Shown here piece by piece: positions 26,388 through 34,931 of a stretch of 64,000 nucleotides of DNA. The DNA is taken from IMG/VR virus record IMGVR_UViG_3300017917_002350, positions 1 through 64,000 of that record. The stretch is one strand, 5' to 3'. This stretch comes from a virus. The position numbers and the translations under genes are program-made. Below the pieces are notes generated by a model. The model was not told the origin of the DNA. It saw only the letters and a list, made by a program, of their open reading frames with translations, and searched no databases. The first letter of the stretch is position 1; each line of letters begins with the position of its first letter.

Positions 26388-27269
26388 ATGAATTTTTATC
26401 AGTTAGAAATAACAACCATGATTGGTTGTCCTTTGATGTGTACGTATTGTCCACAAGACAATTTGAGAGACGCATACGGCGATGATTTAAAATACATGAG
26501 GTTAGAGGACTTCAAAATAATGATAGATAAAGTCCCTACTCATGTAAGAATTGATTTCAGCGGACAGGCAGAACCATGGGTCAATCCTGCATGCACAGAC
26601 ATGGTAGAGTATACTTTATCTAAAGGGCACAGAATAGCAATTTTTACCACTTTATATGATTGGGATGAAGAAACAGTTCATAGAATGGGACAACTTGTTC
26701 TCTCATATGCCAATCAAATTGACATTTTCAAAGTGCATTTTCCTGATGCTGCCGGTAATATGAAAGGTTGGAAACCTAGCAAAGAATGGGAATATGCATA
26801 TATTGGTATGAGAACAATTGTACAATCTGCAGGTGTTCATTATGAAGCAATGACCATGAGTGACGAAGGTATTCATCCTGCTGTCAGACACTTACCGGGA
26901 GCAGCACCTAGTCATCGATGGGACATTGCAGCACACGATCGTGCTGGCTTGTTAAAAAAAGAACAAATTCAAGGGCAGGTAATTAAATTAACTCCAAGAC
27001 ACGAAGGGCCGGTTGTTTGCGGTAAAACCACACTTTATAATCAAGGAGTCCTTTTACCAAATGGAGAAGTTTTGTTGTGTTGTATGGATTACGAGAAAAA
27101 ACATGTCATGGGCAATCTACTAACTGATTCTTACGACGATATCTTAAATGGCCCTGCAATGCAAAAACTGCTAGAATTAAATAGAATGCCACATTTTACT
27201 AATAAAACACTTTGTAAAAGTTGTGTTGATGCAATCCCAGATAAAAGGTATTTACAACAAGCTGCATGA
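26388..27269 (+). CDS. radical SAM/SPASM protein in glycan cluster
   Basis: 293 residues. The cluster motif CPLMCTYC gives C14, C18 and C21. The family's SAM-binding region appears as FSGQAEPW. C-terminal auxiliary cysteines lie in VVCGKTTLYNQG, LLCCMDYEKK and LCKSCVDA, a SPASM-type [4Fe-4S] site. It differs from the three twitch-type proteins at 7980, 57142 and 58151. Such enzymes in sugar clusters carry out radical dehydration or epimerisation; the role here is inferred. It follows the GT17 gene by 5 bp. Confidence 0.85.
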   Translation: MNFYQLEITTMIGCPLMCTYCPQDNLRDAYGDDLKYMRLEDFKIMIDKVPTHVRIDFSGQAEPWVNPACTDMVEYTLSKGHRIAIFTTLYDWDEETVHRMGQLVLSYANQIDIFKVHFPDAAGNMKGWKPSKEWEYAYIGMRTIVQSAGVHYEAMTMSDEGIHPAVRHLPGAAPSHRWDIAAHDRAGLLKKEQIQGQVIKLTPRHEGPVVCGKTTLYNQGVLLPNGEVLLCCMDYEKKHVMGNLLTDSYDDILNGPAMQKLLELNRMPHFTNKTLCKSCVDAIPDKRYLQQAA

Positions 27270-27270
27270 T

Positions 27271-27299
27271 TTGACTTCATGTAAAAAAATTAGTATAAT
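27271..27299 (+). promoter_or_regulatory. host-type promoter
   Basis: TTGACT (27271-27276), a 17-bp spacer and perfect TATAAT (27294-27299). It starts one base after the radical SAM stop and serves the 49-residue gene at 27327. Confidence 0.7.
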
Positions 27300-27326
27300 T
27301 ATGATTCAACTAATCTGGAGTTCAAT

Positions 27327-27476
27327 ATGTTTGAATCAATCGAAATTCGACGAGTAGCAAATGGTTTTGTAGTTACTGTTCATCTCGAAGATGAAACTGT
27401 GGAATATGTGTTTGACACTGCCCGTAAAGCCATGAGTCATATCAAACAATTCGTTGCTCCAAAAGCAGGCGAATAA
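27327..27476 (+). CDS. 49-residue protein of unknown function
   Basis: Translates as MFESIEIRRVANGFVVTV..., then EYVFDTARKAMSHIKQFV and AGE. Beta-hairpin then helix. It has its own promoter, a GGAG ribosome-binding site and a clean stop. The residue pattern is strongly protein-like. No family name can be given. The stop overlaps an AATAAATA box (27472-27479) that could serve the next gene. Confidence 0.75.
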   Translation: MFESIEIRRVANGFVVTVHLEDETVEYVFDTARKAMSHIKQFVAPKAGE

Positions 27477-27506
27477 ATACAAAAATTCAACAATTCATGA
27501 GGATAC

Positions 27507-28541
27507 ATGTCAAAAACAGTTCTAATTACCGGCGGTGCCGGATTCATTGCGCATCATGTTATAGATAAAATTTTACGCGACACCAGTTGGAAGATTGTGT
27601 GTTTGGATAGATTAGACATCTCCGGTAATCTTAATAGGCTGCACGATATGCTACAGGATCACGACCCAAAAATGGTTGCTGGTCGTCTGCGTATTGTGTT
27701 TCACGATCTTAAAGCAGAAATCAATAGCCAAATTGTTCACGATATTGGAAACATCGATATTGTGCTGCATCTTGCGGCCGGCAGTCATGTAGATCGCAGT
27801 ATTCAATACCCAATGGAGTTTGTGCAGGACAACGTAGTAGGTACAGTAAATTTATTAGACTATGCAAGGAAGAACTTACCTAATCTGGAAAAGTTTGTAT
27901 ACTTTTCCACCGACGAGATATTTGGGATTGCACCTGTTGGTGTATCATATAAGGAGTATGATAGATATAACAGCACAAATCCATACTCCGCGTCTAAGGC
28001 GGCTGCCGAAGAGTTTTGTGTGGCATATGAAAACACTTACAAGTTGCCTATTGTTGTTACGCACACTATGAATGTATTTGGTGAGCGGCAACATCCGGAG
28101 AAGTTTATTCCAGCAACTATTCAGAAAGTAAGAGATGGTGAAACGGTCATCATACACAGTGATCCGACGAGAACCGTGGCTGGTTCTCGAATGTACATCC
28201 ATGCCCGTGATGTTGCTGAGGGTCTTATGTTCATACTCGGCCTCAAGGATTATCGTCACACAGGAGACTATGGCCACGCCCACTGCCCGAAGTTTAATCT
28301 TGTTGGTACTGAAGAAATTGACAATCTTACCCTTGCACAGATGATCGCAACAGCAGTAGGTAAAGAATTAAAATACGAAATGACAGACTTTCATACCAGC
28401 CGTCCAGGGCACGACATGCGTTATGCACTAGATGGTGGATTACTAAAGAGCTTGGGTTGGGAGCCAAAAATTAAATTGAGTGAGCGTATCAACGAAATGG
28501 TACAATGGACACTAGCAAATGAAAGATGGTTGCGTAAATGA
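27507..28541 (+). CDS. NDP-glucose 4,6-dehydratase (RmlB-like)
   Basis: 344 residues, full-length. TGGAGFIAHHV (NAD motif), LHLAAGSHVDRSI, the YFSTDEIFG catalytic triad region, NPYSASKAAAE (YxxxK), NVFGERQHPEKFIP and the final SRPGHDMRYALD block are the RmlB landmarks. It would make an NDP-4-keto-6-deoxyhexose. GAGGA precedes the ATG. It has higher similarity to classical RmlB than the shorter paralog at 15463. Gene 28538 overlaps its stop by 4 bp. Confidence 0.9.
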   Translation: MSKTVLITGGAGFIAHHVIDKILRDTSWKIVCLDRLDISGNLNRLHDMLQDHDPKMVAGRLRIVFHDLKAEINSQIVHDIGNIDIVLHLAAGSHVDRSIQYPMEFVQDNVVGTVNLLDYARKNLPNLEKFVYFSTDEIFGIAPVGVSYKEYDRYNSTNPYSASKAAAEEFCVAYENTYKLPIVVTHTMNVFGERQHPEKFIPATIQKVRDGETVIIHSDPTRTVAGSRMYIHARDVAEGLMFILGLKDYRHTGDYGHAHCPKFNLVGTEEIDNLTLAQMIATAVGKELKYEMTDFHTSRPGHDMRYALDGGLLKSLGWEPKIKLSERINEMVQWTLANERWLRK

Positions 28542-29248
28542 TAAAACATTGTTTTATAGTAACATCGGCCGTAAATAGTAAATTTGGAATTTACTCTCCC
28601 GAAGAACGATTAGCACAAACAGTTATTACTTTACAGAATATTAGATTTCGAGTTCCTGGAGCAAAAATTATTGTGATGGAATGCGCCGGTACTGCATTGA
28701 ATCAAGTGCAAAGCGACACATTAGAGAACAATTGTGATCTGCTGCTAGATTTCAGCAAAGATCCAGATGTTTTGGCAATATATCAAAGTGATAACTGGGA
28801 TGTAGTCAAAAATTCAACTGAAATTATGTGTTTTGGTCGAGCTCTACGTATGTGTCAGGATGACGGCGATTTTGAGGGTGTTGATCGTATTCATAAGATG
28901 TCAGGACGTTATATTCTAAATGACGATTTTGATCTTGAAGTTTACGAGCAGTATACTGATAAAATTATCATTGGACCAAAACATCGTAGTCAATTTCCTT
29001 TTGAAGTAACAGGAATTGATTTACAGTACATGGCTCGACTTTGGTCATGGCCTAGCAATCAAACAGAACGAGTAGTTCAAGTATACCATGATAGTCTCAC
29101 ATATATTGGGCAAAGAGTCAGCCAAGGTGGGTATGCAGATATTGAACATGTATTATACAAATTTCTTCCACAACACCTAGTGCAAGAATTGCCAGTGCTG
29201 GGTGTAGAGGGATTTATTGCGCCCAATGGAGTGCCTATAAAAAACTAA
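28538..29248 (+). CDS. glycosyltransferase-like protein of unknown family
   Basis: 236 residues. Its order of CFIVTSAVN, a helix around EERLAQTVITLQNIR, then RIHKMSGRYILNDDFD resembles phage and marine bacterial proteins with a GT-A-like fold, where the K-x-SGRY motif is conserved. No DxD pair is certain, although NDDFD could fulfil it. It is ATGA-coupled to the dehydratase upstream and followed one base later by the methyltransferase, so it belongs to the glycan pathway. Confidence 0.6.
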   Translation: MIKHCFIVTSAVNSKFGIYSPEERLAQTVITLQNIRFRVPGAKIIVMECAGTALNQVQSDTLENNCDLLLDFSKDPDVLAIYQSDNWDVVKNSTEIMCFGRALRMCQDDGDFEGVDRIHKMSGRYILNDDFDLEVYEQYTDKIIIGPKHRSQFPFEVTGIDLQYMARLWSWPSNQTERVVQVYHDSLTYIGQRVSQGGYADIEHVLYKFLPQHLVQELPVLGVEGFIAPNGVPIKN

Positions 29249-29249
29249 T

Positions 29250-30461
29250 ATGAAAAACTGTACAGAATTAAAAGCATGTTTGGCTTGCGGCGGAACACAC
29301 TTGTTACCTGCAATTGATTTGGGCGATCAACCACTAGCTAACAATTTCTTAAAAGACACCAGCGAAAATCAAAGGTATCCACTGGCAGTAAATCAGTGTG
29401 CCAATTGTTTTCATTTGCAACTAACTCATGTGGTTGACCCAGCAGTGATTTATAGAGATTATGCATACGTTAGTGGAACCAGCCAGACCTATCTAGATTA
29501 CATGTTTTGGTTTGCTAAATGGGTAAGAGAGTATAGTAAAATACAGTTTGGAAGCATATTAGATATTGGGTGCAACGATGGAAGTCAATTGGATTATTTT
29601 GAAAAATTAGGATTTCTTACTTATGGAGTAGATCCAGCAGAAAACTTACATTCAATCAGCACTAATAAAGGTCACCGAGTAGTATGTGGATTTTGGGACG
29701 AACAATCTATAGGGAATCTGGACAACAGGCAATTTGATATAGTAGTGGCGCAAAATAGCTTTGCTCACAACCCAGATCCACATAAGTATCTTACATTATT
29801 AAAGCCTCTTATGAAGCCCAGTGGACTGTTTTTTGTTCAAACCAGCCAAGCAGACATGGTACGTAACGGCGAATTTGACACAATCTATCACGAACATGTG
29901 AATTTCTACAATATCAACTCCATGAACGAGTTGTGTCGGCGAGCTGGGTGGGAATTGATAGATGTAATTAAAACACCTATTCACGGAACTAGTTATGTGT
30001 TTGTGCTAACTCCTGGTCGTAGTCGTCGCGAACACATTGCAAATTTAATAAGCATGGAAGCAGACTTGTTGAACAACGACGTATATCGTGCGTGGGCTGC
30101 TCGAGCTAGAAAAATTTCTAGTGAATTTAGTTCTAGAATTACACTGTTTAAAGAACGCGGATATCATATTGTAGGCTATGGCGCGGCAGCCAAAGGAATG
30201 ACATTGTTGAATTTTGCTAATGTTCAACTGGATTACATTATCGACGACAATCCAATCAAACAAGGGACGTATAGTCCGGGACAAAATATTCCTGTTGTGT
30301 CTATTGCACAGTTATCAAATTATACCGTTGATGATAAAATTTTATTTGTCCCACTGGCATGGAATTTTTTTAAAGAAATAAAAAACAAAATATTAAATCA
30401 TAGAAACAATACCAATGATCGTTTTTTAAAATATTTTCCGGAGGTTGAAGTTGGAGTTTAA
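29250..30461 (+). CDS. sugar C-methyltransferase-like protein
   Basis: 403 residues in the three-part TylC3/NovU layout. An N-terminal zinc domain (CLACGG, IDLGDQPLANNF, NQCANC), a SAM-binding Rossmann core (ILDIGCNDGSQL, YGVDPAEN, VVAQNSFAHNPDP, YHEHVNFY) and a C-terminal domain with GYGAAAKGMTLLNF and IDDNPIKQG. These enzymes add a methyl to C3 or C5 of NDP-4-keto-6-deoxy sugars. That fits the dehydratase encoded just upstream. Confidence 0.88.
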   Translation: MKNCTELKACLACGGTHLLPAIDLGDQPLANNFLKDTSENQRYPLAVNQCANCFHLQLTHVVDPAVIYRDYAYVSGTSQTYLDYMFWFAKWVREYSKIQFGSILDIGCNDGSQLDYFEKLGFLTYGVDPAENLHSISTNKGHRVVCGFWDEQSIGNLDNRQFDIVVAQNSFAHNPDPHKYLTLLKPLMKPSGLFFVQTSQADMVRNGEFDTIYHEHVNFYNINSMNELCRRAGWELIDVIKTPIHGTSYVFVLTPGRSRREHIANLISMEADLLNNDVYRAWAARARKISSEFSSRITLFKERGYHIVGYGAAAKGMTLLNFANVQLDYIIDDNPIKQGTYSPGQNIPVVSIAQLSNYTVDDKILFVPLAWNFFKEIKNKILNHRNNTNDRFLKYFPEVEVGV

Positions 30462-30804
30462 GTTTCCTGTAATGGAATTAGTTGATAGGTACGCAATTGC
30501 ACAGGTAAAATATAACCGTACAGGCGGACAAAATCAGGCAGAACTAGATTTCTACGAACAACAAATGCAAGGTATAGATAAAAATATTATTTGGGAAGAA
30601 TTACAAGCGTTTAAAATTTTACATGATAAAATTTGGAGTCTAGAAGATGACTTTAAAAAATGTAGAATTGATGGTACAGACTTGGTAGAAGTAGGACGTA
30701 GAGCATTAGAAATCAGAGATTATAATAATTTCCGAGTACAGTTAAAAAATACTGTTGCCGAAAAATTAAATGATACTGTAAGAGAAATTAAAACAAATGT
30801 ATGA
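30451..30804 (+). CDS. DUF6165-like protein
   Basis: 117 residues from TTG 30451; GGAGG at 30440-30444 sits six bases before this TTG and decides the start over TTG 30445 and ATG 30472. Helical, with FPVMELVDRYAIAQVKYNRTG, IWEELQAFKILHDKIWSLEDDF and EVGRRALEIRDYNNFRVQLKN, the order seen in DUF6165 proteins found near LPS/heptose genes. Function unknown. It overlaps the methyltransferase end by 11 bp. Confidence 0.65.
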   Translation: MEFKFPVMELVDRYAIAQVKYNRTGGQNQAELDFYEQQMQGIDKNIIWEELQAFKILHDKIWSLEDDFKKCRIDGTDLVEVGRRALEIRDYNNFRVQLKNTVAEKLNDTVREIKTNV

Positions 30805-31843
30805 TGTTGGTGATTACGATGTTAAATTACAAATTCCTACTGATAACTACGTGGCTTATAGTCTGTATCCACATGATTTAGAACCTATTCAAAGTTTTCT
30901 CGAACAAATTAGTGTTGTCAACAAACAAACTTTAATAGTGCTTTTTGGTGGCTTTCAATGCCTGCAGGAAAGAGATTTCTGGATCCAGCCAATAAATGAA
31001 TTCGCTAAAAAAACTTCGAATCCTTTAGCTGTTTTTACAGGTAAACTAACCTCCGACAGTGATTATGATTTGCCTAAAATAAATTTTTTATATCATAGAA
31101 TCTCAATGTTTGATTTGGTAAGTAATTTTTATTGGAATCAAAGGCACGAAAATAAAAATAGAGATTGGACCAATGATTGTTACCGTTGTCGAAATACAAA
31201 ATTTTATTGGGCGAGCACCAAGGATTGGTATTCAAGAAGGTATATATTGGCAGGACTAATAAACAATAATTTATTGAACGACGGCTCAGTAAATTATAAA
31301 TGTTTATACACAGATATTCCGGGTCCATGGATACAGCATCGTATTGAGTCAATCTGGGCAGCGCATATAGATCAAGAATGTCATTCTATTTCTAATCAAA
31401 TTCCTTTACCTGCTCTTGATAACACTGTAGAATTTACGCAAACAAATGTAAATTTTTATCTTGATAGTTATGTTGGTATAATTACAGATACTTATTTTAA
31501 TACAGGGGTATTTTTTAGCGAAAAAGTGTTTAATGCAATGAATTATCAACAGTTATTTTTTTACATAGGGCATCAAGGAAGTTTAAAATATTTAAAGTCT
31601 CAAGGTTATGAAATTTTTGATAATGTCATTGACACAAGCTATGATGACATTCAAGAACCAGGCGCAAGACTAGTTGCGGCTAGGAAAAGCCTAATAAATT
31701 TTTTAACTCAGCCAATAGAAAAAATTAGAGATGCTTATAATAACAATATAGATGCTATTAAACACAACAAACAACTAGTACAAAAACAGAGACCTGATAT
31801 ACAATTGACAAATGTATTACAAAAATATTTAAATGAACATTGA
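30797..31843 (+). CDS. glycosyltransferase-like protein (GT10-like fold), paralog 3
   Basis: 348 residues. It shares with the proteins at 3623 and 4554 the middle basic block (FYWASTKDWYSRRYILA), the ITDTYFNTGVFFSEKVFNA segment, LKYLKSQGYEIFD and a final SYDDIQEPGARL. The N-terminal half (YNPHD-like part VAYSLYPHDLEP) is its own. It overlaps the DUF6165 gene by 8 bp. Location within the heptose/glycan cluster supports a role in glycan transfer for the whole paralog family. Confidence 0.65.
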   Translation: MYDVGDYDVKLQIPTDNYVAYSLYPHDLEPIQSFLEQISVVNKQTLIVLFGGFQCLQERDFWIQPINEFAKKTSNPLAVFTGKLTSDSDYDLPKINFLYHRISMFDLVSNFYWNQRHENKNRDWTNDCYRCRNTKFYWASTKDWYSRRYILAGLINNNLLNDGSVNYKCLYTDIPGPWIQHRIESIWAAHIDQECHSISNQIPLPALDNTVEFTQTNVNFYLDSYVGIITDTYFNTGVFFSEKVFNAMNYQQLFFYIGHQGSLKYLKSQGYEIFDNVIDTSYDDIQEPGARLVAARKSLINFLTQPIEKIRDAYNNNIDAIKHNKQLVQKQRPDIQLTNVLQKYLNEH

Positions 31844-32705
31844 ACATCCTATACAAATATTAGTGAGACGTCGTGCTGCCCTTGGCGATGTTATAATGAG
31901 CACCGGTGTAGTACGCGAACTTAAAAAGAAATACAATTGCATGATTGACATAGCAACAGAATTTCCTAACGTTTATGATAATAATCCGCATGTGAGATCA
32001 ATATGGCACACATCAACAATGCCTGATCCTTCAACTTATGATTTATACATAAATCTAGATGATGCCTATGAATCTAATCCGCTGAATCATTATCTAGATA
32101 GCTATTTTTATCGGGCATTTGGAACGGCAACTGTTGATAACAAAGAACCGGAACTGTTTACAAATAATGATGATACAGCTATTTTAAATCTATTTTTACA
32201 AGACAATAAAATAGACGATTATATTGTGGTGCATATTAGACAATGGCACTGGCCTTTAAAAAATATTAGTTGGAATACGTGGTATACAATATTTGAAAAA
32301 TTATTCACTGCTAGAACAGATTTCAAAATTGTGTGCGTGGGTACTGCACAAGATGGATTTGTAGAACATCCATTATTCGTTGATGCTAGGGATATCTTCA
32401 GTATACAACAACAAAAAATATTAATGGATCATGCCAAGTGTTTTGTTGGGATTGACTCAGGACCATATCATATTGCTTCGGTGAGTAAAACTCACATGAT
32501 AAGTTTGCACACTCATTTGCTTCCTGATCGTATTGCACCTAGAAACAAATTGGTTACAACTATATTGTCAAAGGTTGATTGCGTAGGATGCAACGACAAT
32601 CAACAGCGACCTGTTAGACAGGTCGTTTGTAAACATGGCGATTATCGCTGCAAAGACAGTTTTGATGCAGAACGCATTGCCAACAACATTTTAGAAATAC
32701 TATGA
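31833..32705 (+). CDS. GT9 (heptosyltransferase-like) glycosyltransferase
   Basis: 290 residues. A GT-B fold transferase of the ADP-heptose:LPS heptosyltransferase family. ILVRRRAALGDVIMSTGVVREL is the N-terminal acceptor-domain start, and CFVGIDSGPYHIAS the C-terminal nucleotide-sugar loop (D-x-GP-x-H). C-terminal cysteines in DCVGCNDN and KHGDYRCKD may bind metal. It sits upstream of genes for making ADP-heptose. The most likely action is transfer of heptose to a lipid- or protein-linked acceptor. Confidence 0.85.
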   Translation: MNIEHPIQILVRRRAALGDVIMSTGVVRELKKKYNCMIDIATEFPNVYDNNPHVRSIWHTSTMPDPSTYDLYINLDDAYESNPLNHYLDSYFYRAFGTATVDNKEPELFTNNDDTAILNLFLQDNKIDDYIVVHIRQWHWPLKNISWNTWYTIFEKLFTARTDFKIVCVGTAQDGFVEHPLFVDARDIFSIQQQKILMDHAKCFVGIDSGPYHIASVSKTHMISLHTHLLPDRIAPRNKLVTTILSKVDCVGCNDNQQRPVRQVVCKHGDYRCKDSFDAERIANNILEIL

Positions 32706-33451
32706 TATATAGACACTCAGGAACATTTGGCGATTTAATTTACAGCCTAAGTGTAGTTAAAAAAATGGGCGGCGGTACATTTGCTGTGCATCTTGAAAAT
32801 ATAGAAAAGTGCGTGGCTCAGTATGGATATAGACCCGATGAAGTAGATCCTGCACATAAGGGCAGATTAAAAATTAGAGATTTTGATTTGTTGAGACCTT
32901 TGTTAGCCAGACAAAGCTATATTGACCAAGTGACAGTTTGGTTGGGTGATCACGATGTGGATCTAGATCGATTCCGTGGTGTGTTGTTCAGAGGATTTGA
33001 AGGCAATTATGTAGAAGCATACTATCGAACATTTAATTTGCCATTTACTACAGATGTTTACAATGAAACTTGGTTGGAAGCAGATGCAAAACGAGTAGCA
33101 CCTGTTGTGATCAACAGAACATTTAGATACCGTTGCCCTGCAGGCACCGGCACATGGCAAAGTCTGCTAGAGCAGGCCAATATCACACAGAACGGTGTGT
33201 TTGTTGGTAATAAAGACGAGCACGAAGATTTTGAGAAAAGCACAGGATTCAGTGTACAATATTATGCTGTGCAAAACTTTAAAGAATTAGCTGATGTGAT
33301 TGCAGGTGCAGATTTGTTTATGGGCAATCAAAGTGCTGCATTTAGTATTGCAATGGGACTTGGTAAAAGTTCTGTACTAGAAACAATTAAAATTAAACCG
33401 TTAGCAAACAATGAGTGCTATTTCCCAAGACCCAACTGCCAATACTTCTAA
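32702..33451 (+). CDS. GT9-like glycosyltransferase-fold protein
   Basis: 249 residues, ATGA-coupled to the GT9 gene. The start HSGTFGDLIYSLSVVKKMGGG parallels the GT9 acceptor-domain glycine loop, and VIAGADLFMGNQSAAFSIAMGLG parallels the donor-site loop (G-N-Q-S in place of D-S-G-P). It may be a second transferase or a non-catalytic partner. The C-terminal 40 bp overlaps the kinase gene. Confidence 0.65.
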   Translation: MIYRHSGTFGDLIYSLSVVKKMGGGTFAVHLENIEKCVAQYGYRPDEVDPAHKGRLKIRDFDLLRPLLARQSYIDQVTVWLGDHDVDLDRFRGVLFRGFEGNYVEAYYRTFNLPFTTDVYNETWLEADAKRVAPVVINRTFRYRCPAGTGTWQSLLEQANITQNGVFVGNKDEHEDFEKSTGFSVQYYAVQNFKELADVIAGADLFMGNQSAAFSIAMGLGKSSVLETIKIKPLANNECYFPRPNCQYF

Positions 33452-34184
33452 AGTGCGAATACTTTTGATTGGCGATAATGGAGTTGATCAATATCAATAC
33501 GGCACTGTGACCAGAATCAGTCCCGAAGCGCCTGTGCCTGTGGTCAATTACACGCATACGATTGTTAAACCTGGAATGGCCGCAAATGTCAAAGACAATT
33601 TAGAAACACTAGGGTGCGAAGTTGAATTCGTACACGGGATCAAAACAAGTATCAAGACTAGAATAATAGATTCAAGAACCAAACAACATCTAGTAAGGAT
33701 AGATCAAGATGCACCTAGTCGTGCCGTAAAAATTGACTATAACAACATAGAGCAGTATAATTGTATTATTGTAAGTGACTACAACAAAGGATCAGTGGAG
33801 TATGAAACGATTGAAAATCTTCGCAAGAATTACTCGGGTCCAATATTTGTTGATACGAAGAAAAGCGACTTGGCCCGCTTCGAAGGCTGTTTCGTTAAAA
33901 TCAATCAGGTGGAATTTGAAGCGGCTAAAACATATCCTACTGATCTTATTGTTACCCTTGGGCGAGACGGTGTACGATATAAAGAACACAAGTTTTCTAC
34001 TCCACAAGTAGAGGCGTTTGATGTATGCGGGGCAGGTGATACTTTCTTGTCTGCTCTCGCATACAACTACGTTTTATCACAAGATATTACAACTGCGATT
34101 CAATTTGCAACTCGAGCAGCCAGTGTCACAGTACAACACATTGGTGTGTATAGCCCAACATTAGAAGAAATAGAACAGTCATGA
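33411..34184 (+). CDS. hldE: PfkB-family kinase, HldE/RfaE N-domain-like
   Basis: 257 residues. A ribokinase-fold sugar kinase resembling the heptose-7-phosphate kinase half of HldE. The family stretch GTVTRISPEAPVPVVNYT appears near residues 28-45, GMAANVKDNL follows, and GAGDTFLSALAY (207-218) holds the catalytic Asp. It is shorter than the E. coli domain (about 318). It would make heptose-1,7-bisphosphate. Start at ATG 33411 overlaps the previous gene by 41 bp; the first 14 residues are variable and an internal start is possible. Confidence 0.82.
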   Translation: MSAISQDPTANTSKVRILLIGDNGVDQYQYGTVTRISPEAPVPVVNYTHTIVKPGMAANVKDNLETLGCEVEFVHGIKTSIKTRIIDSRTKQHLVRIDQDAPSRAVKIDYNNIEQYNCIIVSDYNKGSVEYETIENLRKNYSGPIFVDTKKSDLARFEGCFVKINQVEFEAAKTYPTDLIVTLGRDGVRYKEHKFSTPQVEAFDVCGAGDTFLSALAYNYVLSQDITTAIQFATRAASVTVQHIGVYSPTLEEIEQS

Positions 34185-34549
34185 CTAGATTAACAGGACA
34201 AGTTGAAAAAGGGTGGGGATCAGAATTGATCTGGGCCACCAACGATCAATATTGTGGCAAGATGATGAATTTCAATCAAGGCGCACGATTTAGTATGCAT
34301 TTTCATCGCGAGAAAGATGAAACTTGGTATGTGCTTGGTGGCAAATTTATTGTTAAATGGATTGATACTAAAAGTGCAACACAGTACGAACAAGAATTAA
34401 AACAAGGGGATACTTGGCACAATCCACCTTGTATGCCGCATCAGCTAATTTGCATAGAACAAGGTACTGTAATAGAAGTTTCCACACCAGATTCAGTAGA
34501 GGACAATTATCGTGTACAGCCCGGGGATAGCCAGAAGAGTATTAGTTAA
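34181..34549 (+). CDS. cupin, sugar-phosphate isomerase-like
   Basis: 122 residues. A single small beta-barrel of the cupin family. FSMHFHREKDETWYVLGG holds the metal-binding histidines and Glu, and LKQGDTWHNPPCMPHQL the second motif. Cupins of this length next to HldE-like genes are annotated as phosphomannose isomerase-like or of unknown role. It is ATGA-coupled to the kinase and overlaps the nucleotidyltransferase by 38 bp, so it is probably part of heptose precursor processing. Confidence 0.75.
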   Translation: MTRLTGQVEKGWGSELIWATNDQYCGKMMNFNQGARFSMHFHREKDETWYVLGGKFIVKWIDTKSATQYEQELKQGDTWHNPPCMPHQLICIEQGTVIEVSTPDSVEDNYRVQPGDSQKSIS

Positions 34550-34931
34550 CGGTACTTTTGATATATTGCATCGTGGGCATATTGAGATGCTAAACTTTGC
34601 ACGAAGTCAAGGTACTTATTTGTTAGTGGCAATTGACAGTGATCGTCAAGTCAAGGAACTAAAAGGCCAATCAAGACCAATCAACAATCAAGAAGATCGT
34701 AAGTTTGCATTAGATAATTTACAAGCTGTTGATGCTGTTTGGATTTTTGACACACAAGCAGAATTAGAACACATTTGTAAAGTGTATCGACCAGATTTAA
34801 TGGTAAAAGGCAGTGATTATCTTGGTAAAAAAATTACCGGGTCGCAGTATTGTGGCAATATTAAATACTATCCGTTAGTACAAAACTATTCGACAAGTAA
34901 AATAATTGAAAATATTAATAACCGGAAGTAG
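34512..34931 (+). CDS. rfaE2: heptose-1-phosphate nucleotidyltransferase (HldE C-domain-like)
   Basis: 139 residues from GTG 34512 (no internal ATG upstream of the core). RRVLVNGTFDILHRGHIEML contains the HxGH motif at residues 20-23. DRQVKELKG and SRPINNQEDR follow as in RfaE2, and LMVKGSDY is also conserved. It would join heptose-1-phosphate to AMP. With the separate kinase upstream it reconstitutes split HldE. A second, interrupted protein of the same superfamily lies at 11323. Confidence 0.82.
   Translation: MYSPGIARRVLVNGTFDILHRGHIEMLNFARSQGTYLLVAIDSDRQVKELKGQSRPINNQEDRKFALDNLQAVDAVWIFDTQAELEHICKVYRPDLMVKGSDYLGKKITGSQYCGNIKYYPLVQNYSTSKIIENINNRK

Noticed and set aside
27472-27479. AATAAATA as a definite late promoter of the dehydratase gene
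   Set aside because: It overlaps the stop of the 49-residue gene and could be chance; kept only as a possibility.
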